The notes: generated by a model from the sequence alone, not told the origin. DNA of 64,000 nt from Yersinia intermedia (GCF_900635455.1 NZ_LR134116.1:434001-498000); one strand, 5' to 3'; numbered from the stretch's first letter, positions 29,473 to 38,703 are shown. Made by a program: numbers and translations.

Positions 29473-31437
29473 ATGACCAGCCCGACCTTTATTCGCCTGC
29501 GCTTTGCGTTCAAACTCAGCTTTGCCATTGTGGCCGCGCTGTTTCTGGGCTTTCATCTGCAATTAGAAACACCACGCTGGTCGGTGCTGACGGCCGCTAT
29601 TGTTGCTGCTGGCCCGGCATTTGCTGCGGGCGGTGAGCCATTCTCTGGTGCGATTCGTCACCGAGGTTGGCTACGTATTATCGGGACATTCATCGGTTGT
29701 ATCGGTGGTTTGGTTATCATCGTTCTGACTATCAGAGCACCGGTATTAACCCTGATGCTTTGCTGTTTGTGGGCTGGCGTTTGTACTTGGATCTCCTCAC
29801 TGGTTCGGGTTGAGAACTCTTACGCATTTGGGCTGGCGGGTTACACCGCGCTGATTATCATTGTCACCACCGGTGAAACACCCTTACTGACACCACAGTT
29901 TGCGGTTGAGCGCTGTAGCGAGATTGTGCTGGGGATCGTCTGCGCGGTGATGGCGGATCTGCTGTTTTCACCACGGTCGATCAAGCAGGATATTGATCGT
30001 CTGGTCGATAAAGTGTTGGTAGATCAATATAAATTATTGCAGTTATGTATTCGTCCGGCAGAAAAAAACGATATCGATCGCGCCTGGAATGATCTGGTTA
30101 AAAATACCACGGCACTGAATGGGATGCGCAGCTACCTGATGATGGAATCTTCCCGCTGGCAGCGCTGCAACCGCCGCTTACGGGTGCTGCACACGGCATC
30201 ATTAGCACTGATCACTCAAGCCTGCGAAACCTATCTGATATTGATCAATCACCCTGACTTACTCAGTGCTGAGCTGAAAGCGATGCTGAGTGAACCGGCA
30301 GAGACGCCGGCTGAAATTCATCAGCAGATGAAAAAAATGCGTCAATATATTGGCGGTAGCCACAGTGAGGCGATCCCTGCAACTATCAGCAGTTGGGTGG
30401 GGGCGGCGACGCGCTATTTATTGCTATCAAAAGGGATTCATACCAACAGCAGTATCAGCCGGGTGGAAGAGGGTATTCTGGACGGTGACGAGCCAATCAA
30501 ACATGTTTCAGCTGAAGGTCATCATGCGATGATCAATGGCTTGCGTACCGGTATTGCTACGGCGATCGGCGGCCTATTCTGGCTGTGGACTGGCTGGACC
30601 TCCGGGGCGGGTTGTATGGTCATGATTGCGGTGGTGACCTCACTGGCAATGCGTACCCCCAATCCACGGATGGTGGCGATCGACTTCCTGCTGGGGGTGA
30701 TTATGGCGCTGCCCATTGGGGCGCTCTATTTCATGTTTATTATCCCTGCGACCCAGCAAAGTATGCTGTTGCTGTGCATCAGTCTGGGGTTACTGGCATT
30801 TATTATTGGTATTGAAGTGCAAAAGCGCCGTCTTGGCTCGCTGGGAACATTGGCCAGTACCATCAATATTATGGTGCTGAGCAACCCGATGCAGTTTAAT
30901 GTCAGTATGTTCCTCGACAGTGCGTTGGGGCAGATTGTCGGCTGTTTTGTTTCCCTGATTGTGCTGATGTTGATCCGCGATAATGCCAAGGACAGAACCG
31001 GCAGAACCTTGCTAAACCGCTTTGTTTACAGTGCGGTATCGGCTCTGACGACCAATAAAGCCCGCCGCAGCGAAAATCATCTACCGGCGTTGTATCAACA
31101 ACTGAATCAATTATTGATGATGTTCCCCGGTGATATTGATAAGTATCGGCTGGCATTGACGCTGATCATCGCCCATCAGCGGCTCAATAACACCGAGATC
31201 CCAGTTAACGCCGAGTTGAGTGCCTTTCACAAACAGATCCGCTATACCGCCGATCGAGTTATTAATGCCAAAAATGACCAGAAGCGGCGCTATTACTTTG
31301 CTCGCTTACTACAAGAGTTGGATCAATATCAGCAGAAATTAGTTGATTTTCAATCACCTGACTCCGCGACCCGTCCAGTCAAACGGCTAGCGGATGTGTT
31401 GCATCGTTATCAGAGCGCGCTTACTCTTCGTCCTTGA
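29473..31437 (+). CDS. aaeB: p-hydroxybenzoic acid efflux pump AaeB
   Basis: A 654-residue FUSC-family inner-membrane exporter with two repeated membrane blocks (about 20-160 and 355-500) separated by a cytoplasmic domain. The motif [21 protein letters not shown] and the second-half [20 protein letters not shown] match E. coli AaeB. The ATG at 29473 ([16 protein letters not shown]) is chosen over a TTG three codons earlier that overlaps aaeA. With AaeA it relieves aromatic carboxylic acid stress. Confidence 0.95.
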   Translation: MTSPTFIRLRFAFKLSFAIVAALFLGFHLQLETPRWSVLTAAIVAAGPAFAAGGEPFSGAIRHRGWLRIIGTFIGCIGGLVIIVLTIRAPVLTLMLCCLWAGVCTWISSLVRVENSYAFGLAGYTALIIIVTTGETPLLTPQFAVERCSEIVLGIVCAVMADLLFSPRSIKQDIDRLVDKVLVDQYKLLQLCIRPAEKNDIDRAWNDLVKNTTALNGMRSYLMMESSRWQRCNRRLRVLHTASLALITQACETYLILINHPDLLSAELKAMLSEPAETPAEIHQQMKKMRQYIGGSHSEAIPATISSWVGAATRYLLLSKGIHTNSSISRVEEGILDGDEPIKHVSAEGHHAMINGLRTGIATAIGGLFWLWTGWTSGAGCMVMIAVVTSLAMRTPNPRMVAIDFLLGVIMALPIGALYFMFIIPATQQSMLLLCISLGLLAFIIGIEVQKRRLGSLGTLASTINIMVLSNPMQFNVSMFLDSALGQIVGCFVSLIVLMLIRDNAKDRTGRTLLNRFVYSAVSALTTNKARRSENHLPALYQQLNQLLMMFPGDIDKYRLALTLIIAHQRLNNTEIPVNAELSAFHKQIRYTADRVINAKNDQKRRYYFARLLQELDQYQQKLVDFQSPDSATRPVKRLADVLHRYQSALTLRP

Positions 31438-31440
31438 AAC

Positions 31441-31503
31441 CACAGGGTTGTTAGCGGCGCTCACTGGCTGCCTACCTGCAACTCCAAGTTCTTTGGGTAT
31501 ATA
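31441..31503. repeat. truncated copy of the dispersed repeat
   Basis: GTTGTTAGCGGCGCTCACTG..GCTGCCTACCTGCAACTCCAAG..GGGTATATA is the right half of the family, starting four bases after aaeB. The left half is missing. Confidence 0.6.
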
Positions 31504-31572
31504 CTTCATAGTGAAGCAACCTTCCTCGCCCTCCATTGATGGGGGGCATCCTTCCCTCAGGAGGTCGACAAG

Positions 31573-33066
31573 ATGTCAGCACAAAACCCATTACATGATC
31601 CATTACGCAACCCCTTACAAAAGCAACGACACAGCGACGGTGTGTACCACATCGGCTATTTTGTTGGTGGTAAATGGCATCAGGCGCAGGACACTTTCGA
31701 CGTACATAACCCTGCTACCGGCGAGTTAGTGGCGAAAGTGGCTAAATCCGGCACCCAAGAAACTGAAGCAGCGATTAAGGCCGCCAGCGCCGCGTTTCCC
31801 GCCTGGCGAAAAACACCCGCCAAGCAGCGGGCGGAAATTCTTCAGCGTTGGTATTTGTTGATTATGGAACATCAGCAATCATTGGCTGAGATAATGGTTT
31901 CTGAGCAAGGTAAACCATTGAAAGAAGCCTTAGGCGAGGTCGCCTATGCCGCCAGCTTTATTCAATGGTTTAGTGAGCAGGCCAAACGTGCCAACGGTGA
32001 AATTATTCCGCCAGCCAAAGAGGGGGCGCGCATTCTGGCCACTCGTGAACCGGTTGGTGTGGTGGCGGCCATCACGCCGTGGAATTTCCCGCTGGCAATG
32101 TTAACCCGCAAACTGGGGCCAGCATTGGCTGCCGGTTGTACCGGATTGATTAAACCGGCCAATAACACACCGTTATCCGCTTTTGCTTTACTGGCATTGG
32201 CAGAGCAAGCCGGTGTGCCTGCTGGCGTGCTCAATGGTGTTGCGGGCGATACGCATGCCATTAGTGATGCCATCATGGCCAGCCCGGAAGTGCGTAAAAT
32301 CTCCTTTACCGGCTCAACCGAAGTTGGCAAAACCTTAATGCGCAATGCCGCAGCCACCATGAAGAAAATTTCCATGGAACTGGGCGGTAATGCGCCGTAT
32401 ATCGTGTTTGATGATGCTGATTTGGATGCCGCAGTTGCGGGTGCGATGGCATGTAAATTCCGCAATGCCGGGCAGGTGTGCGTGTGCGTCAATCGCTTCT
32501 ATATTCAGGATGGCGTGTATGACGAGTTTGTCAGCCGTTTAGCCACTGAAGTTAAAAAACTAAACGTCGGTAATGGCATGGATAAAGACGTCAATATGGG
32601 GCCATTGATTAATCTCGCCGGGCTGGAGAAAGTAGAAGATCACGTCAAAGATGCGCTGGAGAAGGGCGGCCGCCTGTTGGCGGGGGGCAGCCGTCATCAA
32701 CTGGGGGGCAATTTCTTCCAGCCCACGGTTATTGCCGATGCTAATGAGCAGATGAAAGTCGCCTCTGAAGAGACATTTGGCCCACTGGCTGCCTGCTTCC
32801 GCTTCAAAACCGAAGAGGAAGTTATCAAGCGGGCTAATGACACGCCGTTCGGGCTGGCAGCTTACTTCTATACTCAGAATCTGCAACGCGTATTCCGGGT
32901 TTCAGATGCGCTGGAAAGCGGTATGATTGGTGTCAATGAAAGCTCAGTTTCTACTGAGTTGGCACCTTTCGGTGGAGTTAAAGAGTCTGGCCTTGGCCGT
33001 GAAGGGTCAGTGCTGGGGTTAGATGAGTTTATGGAAGTGAAAACTTTGCATTTGGGCAATTTATAA
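31573..33066 (+). CDS. NAD(P)-dependent succinate-semialdehyde dehydrogenase family protein
   Basis: A 497-residue aldehyde dehydrogenase closest to GabD, which oxidises succinate semialdehyde to succinate. The active-site glutamate is in SMELGGNAPYIVF and the nucleophilic cysteine in FRNAGQVCVCVNRFY. ITPWNFPLAM and SFTGSTEVGK form the cofactor site. GQVCVC replaces the usual GQTCVC, a mild variation. AGGAGG precedes the ATG at 31573. No gabT or gabP lies nearby, so the physiological aldehyde is open. GabD is the best-supported subfamily. Confidence 0.85.
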   Translation: MSAQNPLHDPLRNPLQKQRHSDGVYHIGYFVGGKWHQAQDTFDVHNPATGELVAKVAKSGTQETEAAIKAASAAFPAWRKTPAKQRAEILQRWYLLIMEHQQSLAEIMVSEQGKPLKEALGEVAYAASFIQWFSEQAKRANGEIIPPAKEGARILATREPVGVVAAITPWNFPLAMLTRKLGPALAAGCTGLIKPANNTPLSAFALLALAEQAGVPAGVLNGVAGDTHAISDAIMASPEVRKISFTGSTEVGKTLMRNAAATMKKISMELGGNAPYIVFDDADLDAAVAGAMACKFRNAGQVCVCVNRFYIQDGVYDEFVSRLATEVKKLNVGNGMDKDVNMGPLINLAGLEKVEDHVKDALEKGGRLLAGGSRHQLGGNFFQPTVIADANEQMKVASEETFGPLAACFRFKTEEEVIKRANDTPFGLAAYFYTQNLQRVFRVSDALESGMIGVNESSVSTELAPFGGVKESGLGREGSVLGLDEFMEVKTLHLGNL

Positions 33067-33151
33067 ATTGGATTGGTGAATAAAACGTGGGCGTGGGTTA
33101 TCGCAATGAGTAGCACAACTGTTATTGGCAGCTTGAGGGTTAAGGATAACC

Positions 33152-33625
33152 ATGAATAAACGACTTATGGCCATTCTGGGCGCGATACTGTTGCTGGCAG
33201 TGGCGGCGTTGCAAGGGGTTGGCGGTGTCACAGCGCGTGATATCGGCCAATCGGTGGATCTGGAACGCCCACCTTTAGCGGCATCTGCATCGATTGAACA
33301 ATTGACCCAGCACCATCAGGTGGTTAAATACCTACAAGTGCATCATCGCCTGCCAGATTTTTACCTGACCAAGCAGCAGGCGCGTGCGCAGGGCTGGGAT
33401 CCCAAAGACGGCAATTTGTGTAAAGTGTTGCCAGGCAAAGCGATTGGCGGTGATCGTTTTTCTAACCGTGAGCGCCAACTACCTGAGGCGAAAGGCCGCA
33501 ACTGGCGTGAAGCCGATGTTAATTATCGTTGTGGGCATCGCGGTAGCGATCGTTTGCTGTACTCCAATGATGGCCTGATTTATTTAACTCAGGATCACTA
33601 CAAGCGTTTCATTCGGATGGAGTGA
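33152..33625 (+). CDS. barnase-family secreted ribonuclease
   Basis: A 157-residue protein. Residues 4-26 form a signal or membrane anchor (RLMAILGAILLLAVAALQGV), and the C-terminal 100 residues align with Bacillus barnase: LTKQQARAQGWDPKDGNLC, RNWREADVNYRCGHRGSDRL and LIYLTQDHYKRF. The catalytic trio is conserved: E120 (barnase E73), R134 (R87) and H149 (H102). It should cleave single-stranded RNA outside the cytoplasm. The inhibitor gene follows after four bases. It may be a nutritional RNase or a toxin; no delivery domain is visible. Confidence 0.9.
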   Translation: MNKRLMAILGAILLLAVAALQGVGGVTARDIGQSVDLERPPLAASASIEQLTQHHQVVKYLQVHHRLPDFYLTKQQARAQGWDPKDGNLCKVLPGKAIGGDRFSNRERQLPEAKGRNWREADVNYRCGHRGSDRLLYSNDGLIYLTQDHYKRFIRME

Positions 33626-33629
33626 TAAG

Positions 33630-33896
33630 ATGGTAAAAGTGGTATTTGATTTTGACCATATATCTGATCTTCCTGCATTTTACCGCGTATTTTGCCAAAA
33701 ATTTGCGCTGAGCGAAGATTTTGGTGCCAATCTGGATGCTTTGTGGGATGTGGTCACGGGCGAGATAGCCTTACCGGTAGAGATTGAATTTATTCATTTC
33801 AATCACCGCCGTAAACGCCGCTTTGGTGCGATTGTGCTGCTGCTTGAGGAAGCAGAAGAGGAGTTAGCAGGCAGCCTGCGTTTCAATATAGCGTGA
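33630..33896 (+). CDS. barstar-family ribonuclease inhibitor
   Basis: An 88-residue cytoplasmic protein. NLDALWDVVTGEIALPVEIE matches the barstar inhibitory helix and strand, with D36, W39 and D40 corresponding to barstar D35, W38 and D39 that plug the barnase active site. It is also similar to E. coli YhcO, an orphan barstar-like protein next to aaeB. Here the cognate ribonuclease lies four bases upstream, so the pair is a complete enzyme-inhibitor module protecting the producer. Confidence 0.9.
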   Translation: MVKVVFDFDHISDLPAFYRVFCQKFALSEDFGANLDALWDVVTGEIALPVEIEFIHFNHRRKRRFGAIVLLLEEAEEELAGSLRFNIA

Positions 33897-33943
33897 ATTA
33901 ACCTTCTTGAGTCGGGAGCCGAGTCAGACCCGGCCCCGCCCGA

Positions 33944-34492
33944 TTATTGCTGCTTTTCAGACAGTTCACGCAGATATTGGAAGATCTGACGGAATGATTT
34001 CGGCGGCTTGTTAGTGGCTTTCTCTTTCTGGGCATTACGTATCAGGCTACGCAGTTGTTGGCGATCCGCATCTGGATATAGCTCCAACACCGTAGGGATC
34101 GCGACATCACCTTCTTCAACCAAACGGTCACGCAGCATTTCCAGCTTGTGGAACAGCGAGATTTGTTGGTTATGGCGATTTTTCAGCTTATCCAATGCGG
34201 TTTGGATAGGTTCTACATCACGGGCACGTAGCATTTTACCAATTAACTGGATCTGGCGGCGGCGGCCTTCTTTCTTGATCTTCTGTGCCAGTTCAACGGC
34301 TGCCAGCAGATCTTCATCCAGTTGGATTTTCTCCAGCGCATTTTTACCCAGCTCAACCAGCTCGGTACCGAGGTCTTTCAGCGCTTCGGCATCACGTTTA
34401 ATTTCACTTTTACTGACCCAGATAATTTCATCGTCATCTTCGTTTTTATCTTCTGGGACTTCATCTAGCCAATCTTCGGGCTGTTTGTTCAT
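33944..34492 (-). CDS. darP: ribosome-associated protein DarP (YjgA)
   Basis: A 182-residue, highly charged helical protein that binds the 50S subunit late in assembly. The ATG at 34492 ([20 protein letters not shown]) follows an AAGGAA; a TTG two codons earlier is rejected. Conserved parts include [21 protein letters not shown] and [13 protein letters not shown]. It is divergent from pmbA with 168 bp between the starts, as in E. coli yjgA-pmbA. Confidence 0.94.
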   Translation of the reverse strand: MNKQPEDWLDEVPEDKNEDDDEIIWVSKSEIKRDAEALKDLGTELVELGKNALEKIQLDEDLLAAVELAQKIKKEGRRRQIQLIGKMLRARDVEPIQTALDKLKNRHNQQISLFHKLEMLRDRLVEEGDVAIPTVLELYPDADRQQLRSLIRNAQKEKATNKPPKSFRQIFQYLRELSEKQQ

Positions 34493-34660
34493 GGTCAAAT
34501 TCCTTAAAAAGAGGCTAATCGTAGCAGGTTGTTGGCTTTCTGCGAAATAGTACCAAGATCTCTGATAGACTCGGAACTATGGCGTTCTATATTGTATCCG
34601 TGTAAGTCGTCGTGTTACGACTCTTTCCTGAACGATTATCTCATTAATTATGGCAGACTG

Positions 34661-36001
34661 ATGAAAGTAGTCACTCAAGTTGCAGAACAGCGTAAAACGC
34701 TGGAACAAGCGGTTGCACAGGCTTTGGAATTGGCCCGTGTGGGTTCTGATGCGGCCGAAGTCGCCGTCAGTAAAACCACCGGGATTAGCGTCAGCACTCG
34801 CTTTGGTGAAGTGGAGAACGTGGAATTCAACAGCGATGGTGCGCTGGGAATTACTGTGTATCACCAGCAGCGTAAAGGCAGCGCATCCACCACTGATTTA
34901 AATCCAGATGCCGTCGCCCGTACGGTGCAGGCTGCGCTGGATATTGCTCGTTATACCTCACCTGATCCCTATGCCGGGGCGGCAGAAAAATCGCTGCTGG
35001 CTTTTGAGGCGCCAGATCTGGATCTGTTCCATCCGAGCGATTTGGATGCAGAACAAGGTATCTTGTTGGCTGCCCGTGCGGAACAGGCTGCATTGCAGGC
35101 TGATAAGCGGATTACCAATACTGAAGGTGGCAGTTTTAATAGCCATTATGGTATCAAGGTGTTTGGCAACAGCCACGGCATGTTGCAGAGCTATTGTTCA
35201 AGTCGCCATTCGCTTTCCAGCAGCGTTATCGCTGAGCATAATGGCGATATGGAGCGAGATTACGCTTATACCATTGGCCGGCGGATGGAAGATTTAGCCA
35301 GCCCGGAATGGGTTGGTGAGGAGTGCGCTCGTCGTACTTTATCCCGTTTGTCACCACGTAAATTGCCGACCATGCAGTCACCCGTGTTGTTTGCCGCTGA
35401 AGTGGCGACCGGCTTGTTTGGTCACTTGGTTTCGGCGATTAGCGGCGGCAATATCTACCGTAAATCTACCTTCCTGCTTGATCATCTGGGTAAGCAGATT
35501 TTGCCTGAATGGCTGACGATTGAAGAGCACCCTCATCTATTACGCGGTTTGGCCTCTACACCGTTCGACAGTGAAGGTGTGCGTACCCTGCAACGGAAAA
35601 TCGTGAAAGACGGGGTGCTGCAAACTTATCTACTGACCAGCTATTCAGCCCGCAAACTGGGGCTGCAAAGCACCGGTCATGCTGGTGGTATCCATAACTG
35701 GCGCATTGCCGGTCAGGGGCAGGATTTCGCCGGTATGCTGAAGCAATTGGACAAAGGTTTGGTGGTAACTGAACTGATGGGCCAAGGTGTCAGTACCGTG
35801 ACTGGCGACTATTCCCGTGGCGCGGCGGGTTTCTGGGTTGAAAATGGTGAGATTCAGTATCCGGTCAGTGAGATAACCATTGCCGGTAATCTGAAAGATA
35901 TGCTGCGTAATATTGTCAGTGTAGGCAGTGATATCGAAACCCGCAGTAACATTCAATGTGGCTCTGTTTTATTGCCTGCGATGAAGATTGCGGGCGAATA
36001 A
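34661..36001 (+). CDS. pmbA: metalloprotease PmbA/TldE
   Basis: A 446-residue partner of TldD. The ATG at 34661 ([20 protein letters not shown]) corresponds to the conserved MKVISQV of E. coli PmbA; the frame is open 130 bp further upstream but without similarity. It lacks the HExxxH of TldD and serves as the non-zinc subunit. Conserved stretches include [27 protein letters not shown] and [15 protein letters not shown] good terminator follows. Confidence 0.95.
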   Translation: MKVVTQVAEQRKTLEQAVAQALELARVGSDAAEVAVSKTTGISVSTRFGEVENVEFNSDGALGITVYHQQRKGSASTTDLNPDAVARTVQAALDIARYTSPDPYAGAAEKSLLAFEAPDLDLFHPSDLDAEQGILLAARAEQAALQADKRITNTEGGSFNSHYGIKVFGNSHGMLQSYCSSRHSLSSSVIAEHNGDMERDYAYTIGRRMEDLASPEWVGEECARRTLSRLSPRKLPTMQSPVLFAAEVATGLFGHLVSAISGGNIYRKSTFLLDHLGKQILPEWLTIEEHPHLLRGLASTPFDSEGVRTLQRKIVKDGVLQTYLLTSYSARKLGLQSTGHAGGIHNWRIAGQGQDFAGMLKQLDKGLVVTELMGQGVSTVTGDYSRGAAGFWVENGEIQYPVSEITIAGNLKDMLRNIVSVGSDIETRSNIQCGSVLLPAMKIAGE

Positions 36002-36022
36002 CATTGTATTGCTTCACATCTA

Positions 36023-36052
36023 AAGCTGGCATCGGTTGCCAGCTTTTTTTTG
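36023..36052 (+). terminator. terminator of pmbA
   Basis: AAGCTGGCA-tcggt-TGCCAGCTT runs straight into TTTTTT 20 bp after the pmbA stop, a textbook intrinsic terminator. Confidence 0.92.
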
Positions 36053-36249
36053 ATTTTTATTCTGCCTTCCTCCCATTTCTTAACTGATTACAAAAAAATC
36101 ATTGCCAGTTTCAGTGTCTATTGCCTATGTTAAGTGTGAGCAATGTACTAATGATCAGTGTTTCAATAACAATAACCCTACCCAAAGCGTGACATTGCTG
36201 CGAACAATGTGGTGATGTCATGTCAGAAGGGTATAGAAGGAATGTGAGC

Positions 36250-36636
36250 ATGGGTAAGAAAATGATGGCGTTAATGGCGGCAGTGTTACTCAGCGCCAGT
36301 ACTTTAGCGATGGCGGCCAGTGTGTCGGATAATATGGAGACCATTGCCGAGAACTACGGCAAAGTGTTGAAGGCTGACTCTACTGATGTGATGAAGGAAG
36401 GCTTGCAGGCGATGCGTGCAGCGGCGCAGGATGCACAAAAGGGCATACCTACCAAGTTGATAAGTAAAGGCGAGGGCAGCGCGGAGGTGAAGGATTTCCG
36501 CCATGGTTTGGACTTATTTATCGGGCAGATTGATGGTGCGCTGGCATTGGCGAATCAAGGTAAGCTCGATGAGGCTAAGAAAGCAGCCCAAGACTTTAAA
36601 CCGACCCGTGATACCTACCATAAAAAGTATCGTTAA
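36250..36636 (+). CDS. cybC: soluble cytochrome b562
   Basis: A 128-residue periplasmic four-helix-bundle heme protein. The ATG at 36250 gives MGKKMMALMAAVLLSASTLA and a signal peptidase site after AMA. The methionine heme ligand is in SDNMETI near the mature N-terminus, and the histidine ligand is in the C-terminal DTYHKKYR. KDFRHGLDLFIGQIDGALALANQGK matches E. coli CybC. The gene appears intact. Its electron-transfer partner is unknown. It is monocistronic and convergent with rnk. Confidence 0.94.
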   Translation: MGKKMMALMAAVLLSASTLAMAASVSDNMETIAENYGKVLKADSTDVMKEGLQAMRAAAQDAQKGIPTKLISKGEGSAEVKDFRHGLDLFIGQIDGALALANQGKLDEAKKAAQDFKPTRDTYHKKYR

Positions 36637-36646
36637 TAATTCCTTT

Positions 36647-36728
36647 CACCCGAATCACTGGCTTGAGTCAGTGATTCGGGACTTGTCCGTTTGCTGCCTG
36701 GCGGTAACGCCAATGGCTTTAGGAATAT
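36647..36728. repeat. hairpin core of the dispersed repeat between cybC and rnk
   Basis: CCCGAATCACTG (36649-36660) and CAGTGATTCGGG (36669-36680) form a perfect 12-bp stem with an 8-nt loop, followed by TTTGCTGCCTGGCGGTAACG. It is the central part of the family seen at 7591-7945. It fills the gap between convergent genes and could halt both transcripts. Confidence 0.7.
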
Positions 36729-36729
36729 G

Positions 36730-37140
36730 TTAGCGGTGATATTCACCGGCTGCTTCTGGCTGGTACAGCAGTTCTACCACGGTAATGCGGGTTTCATCCC
36801 CACCTGGCAGCTTCCAGCTAATTTCATCATTAATGTGCATCCCCAGCAATGCCGCACCTAGCGGAGCCATCACGGAAAGTTGTTCGTTACTGTCTTTTAG
36901 CGATGCCGGATACACCAGTGTGCGGATATGCTCTTCCTGACTGTTCAGATCGCGAAAACGCACACGGCTATTCATAGTCACCACATCTGCCGGAATGGCG
37001 TTAGGTGGCAGAATTTCTGCACGATCCAGTTCTTCATTGAGCGCTTGTGCGACCACTGTACCGGCAAAGGCCGGTTGCGCCAGTAACGCATCCAAACGTT
37101 CAGCATCCAGCTCGTTAATCGTGATGGTTGGCTTGGTCAT
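36730..37140 (-). CDS. rnk: regulator of nucleoside diphosphate kinase Rnk
   Basis: A 136-residue GreA/GreB-fold protein that binds RNA polymerase near the secondary channel and was found as a suppressor affecting Ndk. [20 protein letters not shown] begins the short N-terminal coiled coil, and the FKBP-like C-terminal domain holds [20 protein letters not shown] and [21 protein letters not shown]. The ATG at 37140 gives the E. coli length. A terminator-like hairpin lies in its leader. Confidence 0.94.
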   Translation of the reverse strand: MTKPTITINELDAERLDALLAQPAFAGTVVAQALNEELDRAEILPPNAIPADVVTMNSRVRFRDLNSQEEHIRTLVYPASLKDSNEQLSVMAPLGAALLGMHINDEISWKLPGGDETRITVVELLYQPEAAGEYHR

Positions 37141-37170
37141 ACCACTCTCCAATTCAATTTCAGCAAAACA

Positions 37171-37206
37171 TAAAAACAACACCCCCACGCCATAGGAGAG
37201 GGGGTG
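37171..37206 (-). promoter_or_regulatory. rnk leader with terminator-like hairpin
   Basis: On the minus strand CACCCCC-tctcctatggcgt-GGGGGTG is followed by TTGTTTTTA, so a Rho-independent terminator sits about 30 nt upstream of the rnk start. A conserved rnk leader of this sort has been described as a predicted attenuator in gamma-proteobacteria. The trigger is unknown. The rest of 37207-37512 is AT-rich promoter DNA with no gene. Confidence 0.6.
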
Positions 37207-37512
37207 CTAGAAAATAGCTTAATATTAATCTGATATTAGGCGCTTCTGGCTAGAAAAGAAAGAGATCAGGATCACGAACTTTTTTCCACTACAAACGAAC
37301 CCAGTGCATTTATATAAAAGTTATTTTGTTGTTAATGATTAAGTTAGCTATTTAATAGCTGTGTTTTGCGAAAGTGATCCCCCCAGTACATTACATTTCC
37401 ACTTTGAACTGGAAAAAAAGCCGCTACACAGCTATTCCGCTTGCAGGTAGGGTGAGGTTATAGCGCAGAGAGAAGCTAACTGAACTTATCTTTGTAGTCA
37501 GAAAGTTGTTAC

Positions 37513-37637
37513 ATACCTTAAATAATTCGAGTTGCAGGCGGGTGGCAAGGGAGTGAGTCCTTGGGCGCTTACCGAAGTAGGCGATTGGAGCGAGAGAACA
37601 CAGCCAACACTCCGCAGCGTGAAGTATGGCGGGTATA
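37513..37637. repeat. dispersed palindromic repeat, long form, just upstream of the PRD/SFCGS operon
   Basis: Inverted orientation: ATACCTTAAATAATTCGAGT to GTGAAGTATGGCGGGTATA, with matching terminal inverted repeats. It ends 24 bp before the GTG start at 37661, so it lies in the 5' untranslated region or carries the promoter of the following operon. Confidence 0.75.
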
Positions 37638-37660
37638 GCAAAAAATAGGGGATTACCAGC

Positions 37661-38005
37661 GTGAATGATGTAGCCGCATTGAGTGCAGCCGAGGAACCTG
37701 GAAGAGAAGAGGAAATTATCATTACTGAGCGGGTATTAGCTGAAATTACCGCGATGTTGGATGCTGAAAATATTTTTACCAATAAAGTTCAGCAACAAAT
37801 GTTGACATCACATATTCGTGCCATGGTGTTGCGTTCAATAACCGGTGAGCCATTACCTGAAGTGGATAAATCATTATTCGATGAGATTTCAGCACATTCG
37901 ATGCAAATGGCCCAGCAGGTGGTCGATAAATTTGCCAATTTACCTATTGAAGAAGCCTATTTATTGTCGGTTCATTTTGAAGTAGCGAAAGACAATAACC
38001 CATAA
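37661..38005 (+). CDS. free-standing PRD-domain protein (EF_0829/AHA_3910-like)
   Basis: A 114-residue cytoplasmic protein consisting of a single PTS regulation domain. The two typical phospho-acceptor histidines are H51 in MLTSHIRAMVLR and H105 in YLLSVHFEVAK. It has no DNA- or RNA-binding domain. Similar single-domain PRD proteins head the same gene set in Enterococcus and Aeromonas. It probably senses HPr or EII phosphorylation and modulates a partner. The start is GTG with AGGGG upstream. It is the first gene of the cluster, 23 bp ahead of the next. Its biochemical role has not been shown to my knowledge. Confidence 0.8.
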   Translation: MNDVAALSAAEEPGREEEIIITERVLAEITAMLDAENIFTNKVQQQMLTSHIRAMVLRSITGEPLPEVDKSLFDEISAHSMQMAQQVVDKFANLPIEEAYLLSVHFEVAKDNNP

Positions 38006-38028
38006 AATAGTGAGCTGGAGAAGAGATT

Positions 38029-38394
38029 ATGAGTCAAATTACCGTTGTGATTGGCGACCGTCTAGGTAAAGGCCAAAAAGTGGGTCAGGGTGTTGAATTG
38101 GCTGGTGGCCGCGTGGTGGTTATTCCCGGTGTCGCCGCAGATATGAAATTGGGTGATGTGATGAACAGTGAAAAAGCTGACTTCGGCATTTCATTCTGTG
38201 GCAGTGGTGGTGCGGGTGCTATTACGGCACAAAACAAATATGGTTATAAAGCAAAATATGGCATGCGTTCCGTTGACGAAGGCGTGACGGCAATAAATGA
38301 AGGTTGCAAAGTGTTGGGCTTCGGATTTATGGATAAAGAAGAATTAGGTCAGCGATTAGTGGAAGCCTATATCAAGAAATACGGTCAACCGTAA
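38029..38394 (+). CDS. glycine-rich SFCGS-family protein
   Basis: A 121-residue soluble protein of unknown function. Its signature ADFGISFCGSGGAGAITAQN (50-69) gives the family its name, with C57 as the likely reactive residue. The pattern D-x-G-x-x-x-C-G-(T/S)-G-x-G..NK followed by GY-x-A-x-Y and later KVLGFG resembles the active-site half of RpiB/LacAB sugar-phosphate isomerases, where the same cysteine is the base. I infer a related fold; this is not an established assignment. Its stop overlaps the next start by one base (TAATG). Confidence 0.8.
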   Translation: MSQITVVIGDRLGKGQKVGQGVELAGGRVVVIPGVAADMKLGDVMNSEKADFGISFCGSGGAGAITAQNKYGYKAKYGMRSVDEGVTAINEGCKVLGFGFMDKEELGQRLVEAYIKKYGQP

Positions 38395-38690
38395 TGAAAG
38401 AACAATATACCACTCAGGTGCAAGTTAAAGGTAAAGGTGATAGCAAGGAAAAAGCTTTCGCTAATGCACTCGGTAATGTCCAGAATACGGTGTTGAAATC
38501 GACACAAAATATTCTGTTACGGATTGAACCACAAGACGTAAAAGTATTAAACGCAGAATTATCAGTTAAAAATGAAAAGTTTTTATTCTTTTTCCTGCCG
38601 CGTGAAAGAAAGACATATAGCGTTGAATTAGATATCACCGTGAACGTGACAATTATTAATACAGATAAGGTCGTCTTCATATCTAAATGA
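38394..38690 (+). CDS. DUF4312-type protein (EF_0831-like)
   Basis: A 98-residue soluble protein of unknown function, MKEQYTTQVQVKGKGDSKEK at the start, predicted as alternating strands and one helix (KEKAFANALGNVQ). It contains LPRERKTYSVELDITVNVTI at the C-terminal side. It has no signal peptide, membrane segment or obvious catalytic residue. It occurs invariably between the SFCGS gene and the two membrane genes in clusters I recall, which suggests a cytoplasmic subunit of the membrane complex. The family label is from memory of the gene order and length. Confidence 0.7.
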   Translation: MKEQYTTQVQVKGKGDSKEKAFANALGNVQNTVLKSTQNILLRIEPQDVKVLNAELSVKNEKFLFFFLPRERKTYSVELDITVNVTIINTDKVVFISK

Positions 38691-38703
38691 AAAGGATATA
38701 CTG

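Noticed and set aside
31962..32492. 176-codon minus-strand frame opposite the gabD-like gene
   Set aside because: Antisense to an intact aldehyde dehydrogenase; no motif or start signal.
34008..34550. 180-codon plus-strand frame opposite darP
   Set aside because: Serine-rich low-complexity translation typical of the complement of a charged helical gene; darP is well conserved.
37380..37660. Sigma-54 promoter ahead of the SFCGS cluster
   Set aside because: Salmonella dga is sigma-54 dependent, so I looked for a -24/-12 element, but no GG-N10-GC arrangement near a TGGCA was convincing.
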